A stretch of DNA of 64,000 nucleotides, taken from the NCBI RefSeq assembly GCF_020858115.1, contig NZ_JACYMM010000001.1, positions 789,815 to 853,814 of the forward strand. Direction: 5' to 3'. The number at the start of each line of letters is the position of its first letter. Position 1 is the stretch's first letter. The notes beneath the pieces were generated by a model. It was not told the origin of the DNA. It saw only the letters and a list, made by a program, of their open reading frames with translations, and did not search any database. Of the stretch, positions 35,148 through 43,360 are shown in pieces. The translations under genes and the position numbers were made by a program. The DNA is from Janthinobacterium sp. FW305-129 (GTDB lineage Bacteria > Pseudomonadota > Gammaproteobacteria > Burkholderiales > Burkholderiaceae_D).

Positions 35148-36232
35148 TGCGCTTCACGGGCCTGAACCGGCAGATCATCCTGTCGATGTCCGTGCTGATG
35201 GTATGCAGCATCCTGATCATCTGGATCGGTTCCTGGACCTTCTTCGCCATCGCCTTCAAGATCGATCCCGGCATGCTGTCCGAGCCGGACGACTGGTCGC
35301 CCAGCACCGTCGAATGGCTGTGGATCTTCGCCATCACCGTCTTCGGCCTGGGCCTGGCCGCGTTTTTCGCCATCAAACTGGCCGCGCGCATCCTGAAACC
35401 GATCAATTCCGTGATGGACAGCGTGCGCCGCGTGGCCCACGGCGACCTGTCCGCGCGCGCCTTCGCGGGCGACCGCAGCCTGGGCGAGACGGCCATGCTG
35501 GTCGATGACTTCAACAGCATGGCCGAGCGCCTGCAGCGGGGCGCCAAGGAAAGCGAGACGTGGAATGCGGCCATCGCGCACGAACTGCGCACGCCCGTGA
35601 CCATCCTGCGCGGCACCTTGCAGGGCGTTGTCGACGGCGTCTTCAAGCCCGAGGAAGTGCCGTTTTCCAGCCTGCTGGCGCAAGTCGAAGACCTGGGCCG
35701 CCTGATCGAGGACTTGCGCACCCTGAGCCTGGCCGACAGCGGCCACATGCAGCTGCGCATGGCGTGGACGGACCTGACCCTGGAAATCGAGGAAGTGGGC
35801 CGGCTGCTGGCGCAGGAAATGGAAGCGGCCGGCTTTACCTTGCAACTGCACCTGTCCGACCATCCCGTCTGCTGCGACGCGGCGCGCATCCGGCAAATCG
35901 TGCTGGCCCTGCTCGACAACGCGCGCCGCTACGCGCATCCGGGCCTGCTGCGCGTGCGCACCCGCGTGCTGGCCGGCCAGTACTACCTGAGCGTCGAGGA
36001 TGCGGGCCCGGGCATTGCCGAGGAACTGGCGCCGCACGTGTTCGAAGCGTTCCGCCGCGGCGACAGCGCCAGGGTCGACCTGAACGCGGGCAGCGGCCTG
36101 GGCCTGGCGGTGGTGGAAGCCATCGCCCGCGCGCACGGCGGCAGCGCGGCCTGCACGCGCGGCAAGGCGGGCGGCAGCGTGTTTACCGTCAAGTGGCCGG
36201 TCGAGCACGGCGCGCCGCCGGCCGCGGTCTAG
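35147..36232 (+). CDS. Sensor histidine kinase (AdeS-like)
   Basis: 361 aa. Two membrane helices (residues about 9-35 and 55-80) flank a short periplasmic loop, then HAMP (RILKPINSVMDSVRRVAHGD), H-box AAIAHELRTPVTIL with His145, N-box (LALLDNARRYA) and G-boxes (DAGPGIAEE, GSGLGLAVVEA). Inner-membrane kinase partnered with the overlapping response regulator. Its TAG stop overlaps the stop of the convergent LysR gene within CTAG. Confidence 0.92.
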   Translation: MRFTGLNRQIILSMSVLMVCSILIIWIGSWTFFAIAFKIDPGMLSEPDDWSPSTVEWLWIFAITVFGLGLAAFFAIKLAARILKPINSVMDSVRRVAHGDLSARAFAGDRSLGETAMLVDDFNSMAERLQRGAKESETWNAAIAHELRTPVTILRGTLQGVVDGVFKPEEVPFSSLLAQVEDLGRLIEDLRTLSLADSGHMQLRMAWTDLTLEIEEVGRLLAQEMEAAGFTLQLHLSDHPVCCDAARIRQIVLALLDNARRYAHPGLLRVRTRVLAGQYYLSVEDAGPGIAEELAPHVFEAFRRGDSARVDLNAGSGLGLAVVEAIARAHGGSAACTRGKAGGSVFTVKWPVEHGAPPAAV

Positions 36233-37119
36233 GCAACACCGCCGGCGCGCAGCATGTCGACAAAGGCGCGCAGCACGGGCGGCATCTGCCGCCGGCCCGG
36301 GTAGTACAGGAAGTAACGGGATGGCGGCGGCAGGCAGCGCTCCAGCACGCACGCCAGCCGGCCCGCCGAGATATCGGCGCGCGCATCGGCCTCGTACACA
36401 TACGCCAGCCCCGCCCCGTCGCGGGCCGCGCGCAGCATCAATTCATCGTCGTCGAACACCAGCGGGCCGTCGACGGCGATGCTGACGGCGGCCCCATCCT
36501 GCCCGAATTCCCACGCATACTGGCGCCCGCTGGGAAAGCGCCGGCCTATGCAGGCGTGCGCCAGCAAGTCGCGCGGCGTGCCTGGCGCGCCATGCGCAGC
36601 CAGGTAGGCGGGCGACGCCACCACCACGAACGGCTGCGGCGCGCCCACGGGCACGGCGATCATGTCGGCCGCCACCTGCTCGCCGAAGCGGATGCCCGCG
36701 TCAAAACCGTCGCGCACGATATCGATCATGCCGTCATCGGTGACCACTTCCACCTGCACGCGCGGATAGCGCGCGATAAAGCCGGCCAGCATGGGCGCCA
36801 GCAGCAGCCGCGCGGCCGGACGGGGCACGTTCAGGCGCAGCTTGCCTGCGGGCACATCCTGCAAGGCGCTCAGGTCTTGCAAGGCATCGTCGATTTCGCG
36901 CATGGCCGGTTCCAGCCGCGCCAATAGCTGCTGCCCCGCCTCGGTCGGCGTGACGCTGCGCGTGGTGCGGTTCAGCAGGCGCACGCCCAGGCGCTCTTCC
37001 AGCGCCCGCAGCGCATGGCTGAGGGCGGAAGCGGACACGCCACGTTCGAGGGCCGCCTTGCGGAAGCTGCGCAGGCGGGCGACGGCGGCAAAGGCCGTCA
37101 ATTCGTTGAGGTCAGCCAT
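36229..37119 (-). CDS. LysR-family transcriptional regulator
   Basis: 296 aa. HTH region (RSFRKAALERGVSASALSHALRALE) and RTTRSVTPTEAGQQLL place it in the same LysR subgroup as 14639-15535. Ligand domain with VEVVTDDGMIDIVRDGFDAG. Divergent from an aldo/keto reductase gene at 37234, its likely target. Convergent with, and overlapping by 4 bp, the sensor kinase gene. Confidence 0.9.
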   Translation of the reverse strand: MADLNELTAFAAVARLRSFRKAALERGVSASALSHALRALEERLGVRLLNRTTRSVTPTEAGQQLLARLEPAMREIDDALQDLSALQDVPAGKLRLNVPRPAARLLLAPMLAGFIARYPRVQVEVVTDDGMIDIVRDGFDAGIRFGEQVAADMIAVPVGAPQPFVVVASPAYLAAHGAPGTPRDLLAHACIGRRFPSGRQYAWEFGQDGAAVSIAVDGPLVFDDDELMLRAARDGAGLAYVYEADARADISAGRLACVLERCLPPPSRYFLYYPGRRQMPPVLRAFVDMLRAGGVA

Positions 37120-37233
37120 TGTCGAGGAAAAAATTCATGAACAAAATTCAGTAATGCATGCAGGATTAGGCATCTTATCGCATGCTGTTGCTTCATCCAT
37201 ACTCCTTGCATCTTTTTTTGAAAGGAAATGACA

Positions 37234-38232
37234 ATGGAACACAGAACACTGGGCCACTCCGGCTTGCGCGTCGCCCCCATTGGTCTGGGCTGCATGGGCA
37301 TGAGCTTTGCCTACGGCGGCGCAGACGAAGCCGCCTCGCTGCGCGTGCTGCACCGGGCAGCGGAACTGGGCGTAACCCTGATCGACACGGCGGAAGTCTA
37401 CGGCCCCTACGCCAACGAGGAATTGGTGGGCCGCGCCCTGAAGCAATTGCGCGGCAAAGTCAGCGTGGCCACCAAGTTCGGCTTCAAGATCTTGCCTGAA
37501 GGAAAAGGCGTCGAACGCATGGCCGGCGTCGACAGCCGCCCCGAACACATCGTGCAAGCCGTGGAGGCTTCGCTGTCCCGGCTCGGCATCGAGTGCATCG
37601 ACTTGCTGTACCAGCACCGCGTGGACCCGGCCGTGCCCATCGAAGACGTCGTCGGCACCATGGCGGAGCTGGTGCGGGTGGGCAAGGTGCGCCACCTGGG
37701 GCTGTCGGAAGTGTCGGCCGCCACCCTGCGCCGCGCCCACGCCGTGCATCCGATTGCGGCCGTGCAGTCCGAATACTCGCTGTGGAGCCGCGACGTGGAA
37801 GCGGACGTGCTGCCCGCCTGCCGCGCGCTCGGCATCGGTTTCGTGCCCTACAGCCCGCTGGGCCGGGGCTTCCTGACCGGCCAGCTGCCCTCTAGCGCCG
37901 TCCTGGCGCCAGACGACTACCGCCACAGCCTGCCCCGCTTCCAGCCGCCGGCGATGGCGGCCAACGCGCAGATAGTTGCCGAATTGCAAGGCCTGGCGGC
38001 GGCGCGCGGCGCCACGGCGGCCCAGTTGGCCCTGGCCTGGCTGCTGGCGCAAGGCGACGACATCGTGCCGATTCCCGGCGCCCGCAGCCTGGCGCACCTG
38101 GAAGAGAACGTGGCCGCCGCGCAACTTACCCTGAGCGGCGCCGAGCTGGCCGCCATCGGCGCCGCCATCGCGCCCGCCAGCGTACAGGGCGCGCGCTACC
38201 CGGACGTGGAGCTGGCCATGGTGGGGCTGTAA
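37234..38232 (+). CDS. Aldo/keto reductase
   Basis: 332 aa. TIM-barrel AKR with catalytic tetrad regions: LIDTAEVYGPYANEE (Asp and Tyr), VATKFGF (Lys) and LLYQHRVDP (His). NADPH-dependent reduction of aldehydes or ketones; AKR13-like, substrate unknown. ATG 37234 has AAAGGAA at usual spacing, better than ATG 37228. Divergent from a LysR gene, the common arrangement for inducible stress reductases. Confidence 0.92.
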   Translation: MEHRTLGHSGLRVAPIGLGCMGMSFAYGGADEAASLRVLHRAAELGVTLIDTAEVYGPYANEELVGRALKQLRGKVSVATKFGFKILPEGKGVERMAGVDSRPEHIVQAVEASLSRLGIECIDLLYQHRVDPAVPIEDVVGTMAELVRVGKVRHLGLSEVSAATLRRAHAVHPIAAVQSEYSLWSRDVEADVLPACRALGIGFVPYSPLGRGFLTGQLPSSAVLAPDDYRHSLPRFQPPAMAANAQIVAELQGLAAARGATAAQLALAWLLAQGDDIVPIPGARSLAHLEENVAAAQLTLSGAELAAIGAAIAPASVQGARYPDVELAMVGL

Positions 38233-38340
38233 AGGGCAAGAGACAGCTCATCTATACAACTCTCTTTGCTGGGCCGCACTTGAAATGGCTGAATCCGCTA
38301 TCATTTCCAATCTGAATTATTCACTTTGAAAGGGATTCAC

Positions 38341-38979
38341 ATGTCCGATTTGCTCGAAACACTGCAATGGCGCTACGCCACCAAGAAGATGGACCCGGCG
38401 AAAACGGTGCCGCAAGACAAGGTCGAGCGCATCCTGGAAGCCGTGCGCCTGACGGCCAGCTCCAGCGGACTGCACCCGTATGAAGTGTTCGTCGTGACGA
38501 ATCCGGCCCTGCGCGAGCAGATCAAGCCGCACGCGTGGAACCAGTCGCAAGTGACGGAAGCCTCGCACCTGCTGGTGTTTGCCGCCTGGGACAATTACAC
38601 GGCCGAACGCATCAACGCCCGCTTTGACCTGGTCAACACCGTGCGCGGCTTCAAGAACGAAGGCTGGGAAGCGTACCGCCAGCAGATCCTGGCCACGTAT
38701 CCGCAGCGCGACGCGGAAACCAACTACCAGCACGCGGCGCGCCAGGCGTATATCGGCGTGGGCACGGCCCTGATCGCCGCGGCACAGGAAAAAGTCGATT
38801 CGACGCCGATGGAAGGTTTTGACCCGGCCAAGGTCGATGAAATCCTGGGCTTGCGCGAAAAAGGCCTGCGTTCCGTCGTCATGCTGCCGCTCGGCTACCG
38901 CGCCGACGCAGGCGACTGGCTGGTGGACCTGAAAAAAGTGCGCCCTGCGCGCGAGCAGTTCATCACCGAGCTGGCGTAA
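38341..38979 (+). CDS. NAD(P)H-dependent nitroreductase family oxidoreductase
   Basis: 212 aa. FMN-binding nitroreductase of the NfsB/YdgI type: LLETLQWRYATKKMDPAK at the N-terminus, RLTASSSGLHPYEVFVV, and VMLPLGYRADAGDWL near the C-terminus. ATG 38341 is preceded by GAAAGGGA. Reduces nitroaromatics or quinones in the cytoplasm. A strong terminator follows. Confidence 0.9.
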   Translation: MSDLLETLQWRYATKKMDPAKTVPQDKVERILEAVRLTASSSGLHPYEVFVVTNPALREQIKPHAWNQSQVTEASHLLVFAAWDNYTAERINARFDLVNTVRGFKNEGWEAYRQQILATYPQRDAETNYQHAARQAYIGVGTALIAAAQEKVDSTPMEGFDPAKVDEILGLREKGLRSVVMLPLGYRADAGDWLVDLKKVRPAREQFITELA

Positions 38980-39002
38980 GCACCTCAAGCGCCAGCGACT
39001 GA

Positions 39003-39036
39003 AAAGCGGATGCCCTCGCCGGTATCCGCTTTTTTT
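39003..39036 (+). terminator. Rho-independent terminator
   Basis: AAAGCGGAT and ATCCGCTTT form a 9-bp perfect stem with a 12-base loop, followed by a T-run, 24 bp after the nitroreductase stop. The convergent sensor kinase gene ends right after it, and the A-run at the start of the stem may let it work in both directions. Confidence 0.85.
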
Positions 39037-39039
39037 CGT

Positions 39040-40350
39040 TCAGGCCGCCTGCGGGAAGCGCACCGTCACCTGCAAGCCCCGCCCCGCCTCGCCTTCGGCC
39101 AGCGCAATGTCCGCCTGGTGGTGCTCGGCGATATGGCGCACGATGGACAGGCCCAGGCCGCAGCCCCAGGCGTCGTTGCCGTCGGGACGGAAGAAGCGGT
39201 CGAACAGCCGCGCATGGTGCTGGCTTGGCACGCCGGGGCCGTTGTCGGACACGCGCAGCAGGGGCCTGCCCTCTTCCAGCGCCGCCTGCAAGTCGACCCG
39301 GCCGCCCTGCTGCGTGTAGCGCAAGGCGTTGTCGATCAGGTTATTCAGCAACACTTGCAAGCCGTCGGGATCGGCCTGCACCAGCACCGGGGCCGGCAGC
39401 GTTTCCACCACGCCCAGGTCGATCGCGCGGCTGTCGGCCAGCGCGCTGTGGTCGGCCACGGCCGCTTCCAGCAACTGTCCCAGATCCACCGTGTGCAGCT
39501 GGCTGGAAGTCAACGCCGTTTCATGGCGGGCCAGGCTGAGCAACTGGCGCACGAGGTGCGTGCTGCGGTCCAGCCGGTCATGCAGCTTGGCCAGCGCCAC
39601 GCGGCGCTCGTCTTCGCTGGCGGCCCGTTCGGCCACCTGCAGCTGCAGTTTCAGCGCCGTCAGCGGTGAACGCAATTCATGCGCGGCATCGGCAACAAAG
39701 GTGCGCTGCGCCGCCAGCGCCGCCTCGAACTGCCCCATCAGGCTATTGAGCGCCAGCGCCACGGGCCGCAGTTCGGGCGGCATATCGTCGGCCGCCAGCG
39801 GCGTCAGGGCATCGGGCGACCGGCCCGCGACGGATTCGGCCAGCCGGTGCAGCGGCGCCAGCGCGCGCGCCACCACGACGACGATCAGCACCCCCAGGAT
39901 CAGCGCGAACACCAGCAGCGGCGCGCCGGCGCGCATGGTCATCTGCCAGGCCAGCTGGTCGCGCACGGCCTGCGCCTGCGCCACCTGCACGTAGCGGCCG
40001 CGCCGCGTCTCGCCGTACAGGCGCCAGTCTTCGCCGTGCACGGTAACGTCCGCAAAGCCGGCCAGCGCATAGCGCGGCAGTTGTTGTTCACCCGGCAAGA
40101 CTGGCAAGGGCTGCCCCTCTTCGTCCCACGCCTGCAGCACGAACGCTTCTTCCGGCTCTTGCGCGGCAGCCAGGCCCGTCTGCGGCTCGAATTCGTCGGG
40201 CAAAGCCACGGCCAGCTGGCGTAGCTGCAAGTCGGCCAGCTCATTGGTTTCTTCCAGCAGCGAGCGGAACAGCGAAATGCCGGCACCGAGCACGCACAGC
40301 AAGGTGGCGGCCAGCAAACCGAGCAGCAATTGGCGGCGGATCGTCAGCAT
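39040..40350 (-). CDS. qseC: Sensor histidine kinase (QseC/TctE-like)
   Basis: 436 aa. Membrane helix near residues 10-30, a periplasmic sensor of about 120 residues, a second helix (LLVFALILGVLIVVVVA), HAMP, H-box FVADAAHELRSPLTAL, N-box (LLNNLIDNALRYT) and DNGPGVP plus CGLGLSIV G-boxes. Domain order and N-terminal 2CSK-type sensor fit QseC. The QseC assignment is by resemblance; the ligand is unknown. Start overlaps the response regulator gene by 7 bp. Confidence 0.88.
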   Translation of the reverse strand: MLTIRRQLLLGLLAATLLCVLGAGISLFRSLLEETNELADLQLRQLAVALPDEFEPQTGLAAAQEPEEAFVLQAWDEEGQPLPVLPGEQQLPRYALAGFADVTVHGEDWRLYGETRRGRYVQVAQAQAVRDQLAWQMTMRAGAPLLVFALILGVLIVVVVARALAPLHRLAESVAGRSPDALTPLAADDMPPELRPVALALNSLMGQFEAALAAQRTFVADAAHELRSPLTALKLQLQVAERAASEDERRVALAKLHDRLDRSTHLVRQLLSLARHETALTSSQLHTVDLGQLLEAAVADHSALADSRAIDLGVVETLPAPVLVQADPDGLQVLLNNLIDNALRYTQQGGRVDLQAALEEGRPLLRVSDNGPGVPSQHHARLFDRFFRPDGNDAWGCGLGLSIVRHIAEHHQADIALAEGEAGRGLQVTVRFPQAA

Positions 40351-41009
40351 GGCGCCGTCCGCATCTTGTAGCCCACGCCGCGCACGGTCTGGATGGCGTC
40401 CGCGCCGAACTTCTTGCGCAGCTGATATACATACACGTCGACGGTATTGCTTTCCACTTCGCTATCCCAGCCGTACAGCTTTTCGCTCAGTTGCCGCTTC
40501 GACACCACCTTGCCCGGATGGTCGAGCAAGGCGCGCAACACGGAAAACTCGCGCGGCGGCAGCTTGATCAGCTCTCCCTCGAACGTGACGTCGTGGCTGG
40601 CCAGGTCCAGGATCAGCGCGCCATGCTCGATGACGGAGCGCGAACGGCTGACCCGGCGCCGCAGCAGCGCGCGGATGCGCGCCAGCAGCTCGTCGAGGTC
40701 GAACGGTTTCACCAGGTAATCGTCGGCGCCGCTGTCGAGTCCTTCCACGCGGGCCGGCGTGCCGTCGCGCGCCGTGATGATCAGCACGGGCAGCTCGGCG
40801 CCCCGCGCGCGCATGGCGCGCAGCACGTCCATGCCCTGCTTGCCGGGCAAGCCCAGGTCCAGCAGCATCAAATCGTAGGCGAAGCCGGCCAGCGCCAGCT
40901 CCGCATCGTGGCCATCGCGCACCCAGTCCACGGCATAGCACTCGCCGCGCAAGCCCTCGACCAGGCTTTCCCCGATCATCGGATCGTCTTCCACCAGCAA
41001 CACGCGCAC
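40344..41009 (-). CDS. qseB: OmpR-family response regulator (QseB-like)
   Basis: 221 aa. Receiver with LLVEDDPM, phospho-Asp in LMLLDLGLPGKQG, Lys in LVKPFDLDE, and a C-terminal winged helix with SNTVDVYVYQLRKKFG and TVRGVGYKM. Cytoplasmic transcription factor partnered with the overlapping kinase. The gene symbol is assigned by pairing and similarity only. Confidence 0.88.
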   Translation of the reverse strand: MRVLLVEDDPMIGESLVEGLRGECYAVDWVRDGHDAELALAGFAYDLMLLDLGLPGKQGMDVLRAMRARGAELPVLIITARDGTPARVEGLDSGADDYLVKPFDLDELLARIRALLRRRVSRSRSVIEHGALILDLASHDVTFEGELIKLPPREFSVLRALLDHPGKVVSKRQLSEKLYGWDSEVESNTVDVYVYQLRKKFGADAIQTVRGVGYKMRTAPC

Positions 41010-41086
41010 CCGGGCCTCTCAATGTCTTGAAAAAGCCGCCATCTTACCTTGACCGGCGCCGCGCCGCATGGGCTGCTGCACTGGCC

Positions 41087-41260
41087 TTACTTGCCAGACC
41101 CGCGGAACGGCGGGATATTACCTTCTTGCGGATACAGCGCCACGCCTTTCGCAAGCGGTACCGCCGCAGCGAGCGCCTCGCCAGGCTGGGCCGCTTGCGA
41201 TACGGGCAGAAAGGCCAGCAGGGATACCGCGCCAACACAGAAAATAGCCTTGATTTTCAT
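41087..41260 (-). CDS. Small secreted protein (57 aa)
   Basis: Signal peptide of about 23 residues (MKIKAIFCVGAVSLLAFLPV, cleavage after SQA) followed by a 34-residue mature peptide with PLAKGVALYPQEGNIPPF and a C-terminal RGSGK. ATG 41260 has CAAGGAATG upstream at good spacing. No family recognised. It lies 77 bp before the qseB-like gene on the same strand and could share its transcript, as small periplasmic proteins sometimes do beside two-component systems. Confidence 0.6.
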   Translation of the reverse strand: MKIKAIFCVGAVSLLAFLPVSQAAQPGEALAAAVPLAKGVALYPQEGNIPPFRGSGK

Positions 41261-41409
41261 ATCATTCCTTGAAGGTTGCATAGAAAAGAGCGGATTAATA
41301 TATTATTTTATATATTAACAAACAGGCAATGCCAGCCCAAGATACCGACATGCCGGCAACAAGTCAATCTGTGCAGCAACTGGATTGCTCGGCCCTGCCC
41401 GGCATGAAT

Positions 41410-41423
41410 TCACGCTAGCGTGA
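41410..41423. promoter_or_regulatory. 14-bp perfect palindrome upstream of lodA
   Basis: TCACGCTAGCGTGA is a perfect palindrome 71 bp before the lodA-like start codon. Length and position fit a dimeric repressor or activator site; no regulator gene is adjacent on that side. An A+T-rich stretch likely holding the promoter follows at about 41440-41470. Confidence 0.45.
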
Positions 41424-41494
41424 CTATGTGCGCATTTGGCGCGTTTTTTATGCGGTATATTTTCCTTCCCTCCACGCACCTGGAAAGGCATGCC

Positions 41495-43360
41495 ATGTCC
41501 AGTTCCACCCAAGATACCGTCATCGTCAAGGCGGCGATTTATCCCCCCATCGGCATTGCCCGCGTGGGCAACAGCCCCAGCGAGTATTTTCTGGGACCGG
41601 AGGTGCCTGAACCGGCGGCGCGGCCGGCCGGGTATTACCGCGATGCGTCCGGGGCCATCAAGCGCCAGGCGGCCGGCTTTCGCATCTACGGCCTGAACGC
41701 CGCCGGCGTGGCGGTGGCCGAATTGAACGCCGGCAATGCCGACATCGAATGGTCCGTCACCCTGGCCAATACCAAGGCGGCGTGGTACCAGTTCCAGATC
41801 GCGCTCGATATTCCCGAGGCGCACGTCACCCAGCCCTCGTTCCTGCGCAACATGGCCGTCACCGACCGCGCGCAACTGTCCATCACGCCGGGCGAGCGCA
41901 AGATCAGCGGCAGCGAACAGCCGGCCGTGGCCTTCGACAGCGGCAGCTTCCTAGGCACGCCCGTCTACCTGGGCGAATTGCGCACGGACGCCATGGGCCG
42001 GCTGATCGTGCTGGGCGGCCGTGGCAAGTCCGCTTCGTGGAATGGCGCGCGCGCCATCACCTTTGCCAACAACGAAGGCTGGTACGACGACACGGCCGAC
42101 GGCCCCGTCTGCGCCACCGTGCACTACCAGGGCCAGGCCTTGCCCGTCGACATGGCCTGGGTGGTCGTCGCGCCGCCCGACTACGCGCCGCAGCAAAAGT
42201 CGGTGCGCACCATGTGGGACTTGATGCGCGACTTGTTTGTTGCCGAAGGCAAAATTGCCGCGCCTGCCGTTCCCTCGTTCCAGGACGATATCCGCCCTAT
42301 TTTCGAACGCCTGTCCAACCTGCAATGGGTCAACGCCGGCTTCGCGGCCGCCTTCGGCTGGGATGGCAGCACGCCGTTCAGCCGCGACGAATGGATGGCG
42401 CGCCTGGCCAGCCCGTCCGAAAACCGCAAGGAGTGGCGCAACGTCATCTATAACCAGTTCCGCCAGTTCGAGCGCGACGCCTGGGCGCCATCGCCGTGGC
42501 CGTGGCTGTATGGCGACGCGATGGCCATCCCGCCGGCAGACACGCCGCGCCAGAACTGCGCGCTGAGCAATCTGCAATTGCGTTTCCTCAAGCAATGGGC
42601 CGCCGGCGAATTCACGGACGACTATGCGCCCGGCAAGGTGCCGCCGCAAAGCCTGGCCGACGTGGACGTGGCCCTGCAACCGGACACCCTGCTGCGCGCG
42701 GCCATGGAATTCTGCCTGGCCGACGCCTTCCACCCCGGCTGCGAAATGACCTGGCCCATGCGCCAGGCCAGCATGTACAGCGCGCCCTACCGCCTGGCGC
42801 ACCGGCCGCCCGGCTGGGTCGAGCCCGATTACGGCGCCGTCTTGACGCCGGACAATATCGGCGGCCCCTGCTCGGCGCAGATCGCCGGCGGCGTGACGCG
42901 CTGGATGGCCGTGCCATGGCAGACGGACACAGCCAGCTGCCGCTCCGGCTACCAGTCCGACTACGATCCCTACGTGCCCACGTTCTGGCCCGCGCGCGTG
43001 CCGAACCAGGTGATGAGCAAGCTTGCCTACGACACGGTGATGAACCGCGAAGTGCCCATCGACGACCGCCTGGCCGCCTTCGCCCGGCGTGCCGCGTGGA
43101 TACGTCCGCTGGGCAACATCAGCTATGAAGAGCAGATCAACAACATGATCGCCGACCTGGCGCAAGTGGGCGTGGTCGAGGTGCGCCCCGGCCCCACGGA
43201 TATGACCGGCTTCCCTGCCTTCCTGCAAGTGGAAAACCTGCCGCAGCCGATAACCGGCAGGCACCAGCTGCGCGCGGCAGCCTCCATACCGGACGAGTTC
43301 GTCGACGTCGACCTGGAAGGCACGGAAAAAGCGCGCCATCTGCAACGGCACCGCTTGTGA
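41495..43360 (+). CDS. lodA: LodA/GoxA-like CTQ-dependent amino acid oxidase
   Basis: 621 aa, size and sequence of LodA-type quinoprotein oxidases that oxidise lysine, glycine or another amino acid and release H2O2. The N-terminus AAIYPPIGIARVGNSPSEYF is a family signature. PWQTDTASCRSGY contains Cys482 with Asp478 four residues before it, matching the known Asp-x3-Cys pair that helps form cysteine tryptophylquinone. The partner Trp is probably Trp498 in FWPARVPN or Trp535 in AAWIRPLG; I cannot tell which without alignment. No signal peptide, as known for LodA. The stop overlaps the lodB start (GTGA). Which amino acid is used cannot be read. Confidence 0.88.
   Translation: MSSSTQDTVIVKAAIYPPIGIARVGNSPSEYFLGPEVPEPAARPAGYYRDASGAIKRQAAGFRIYGLNAAGVAVAELNAGNADIEWSVTLANTKAAWYQFQIALDIPEAHVTQPSFLRNMAVTDRAQLSITPGERKISGSEQPAVAFDSGSFLGTPVYLGELRTDAMGRLIVLGGRGKSASWNGARAITFANNEGWYDDTADGPVCATVHYQGQALPVDMAWVVVAPPDYAPQQKSVRTMWDLMRDLFVAEGKIAAPAVPSFQDDIRPIFERLSNLQWVNAGFAAAFGWDGSTPFSRDEWMARLASPSENRKEWRNVIYNQFRQFERDAWAPSPWPWLYGDAMAIPPADTPRQNCALSNLQLRFLKQWAAGEFTDDYAPGKVPPQSLADVDVALQPDTLLRAAMEFCLADAFHPGCEMTWPMRQASMYSAPYRLAHRPPGWVEPDYGAVLTPDNIGGPCSAQIAGGVTRWMAVPWQTDTASCRSGYQSDYDPYVPTFWPARVPNQVMSKLAYDTVMNREVPIDDRLAAFARRAAWIRPLGNISYEEQINNMIADLAQVGVVEVRPGPTDMTGFPAFLQVENLPQPITGRHQLRAAASIPDEFVDVDLEGTEKARHLQRHRL

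Noticed and set aside
41315..41875. 186-codon minus-strand frame in the lodA upstream and 5' region
   Set aside because: Mostly antisense to lodA; no ribosome-binding site and composition typical of shadow frames.
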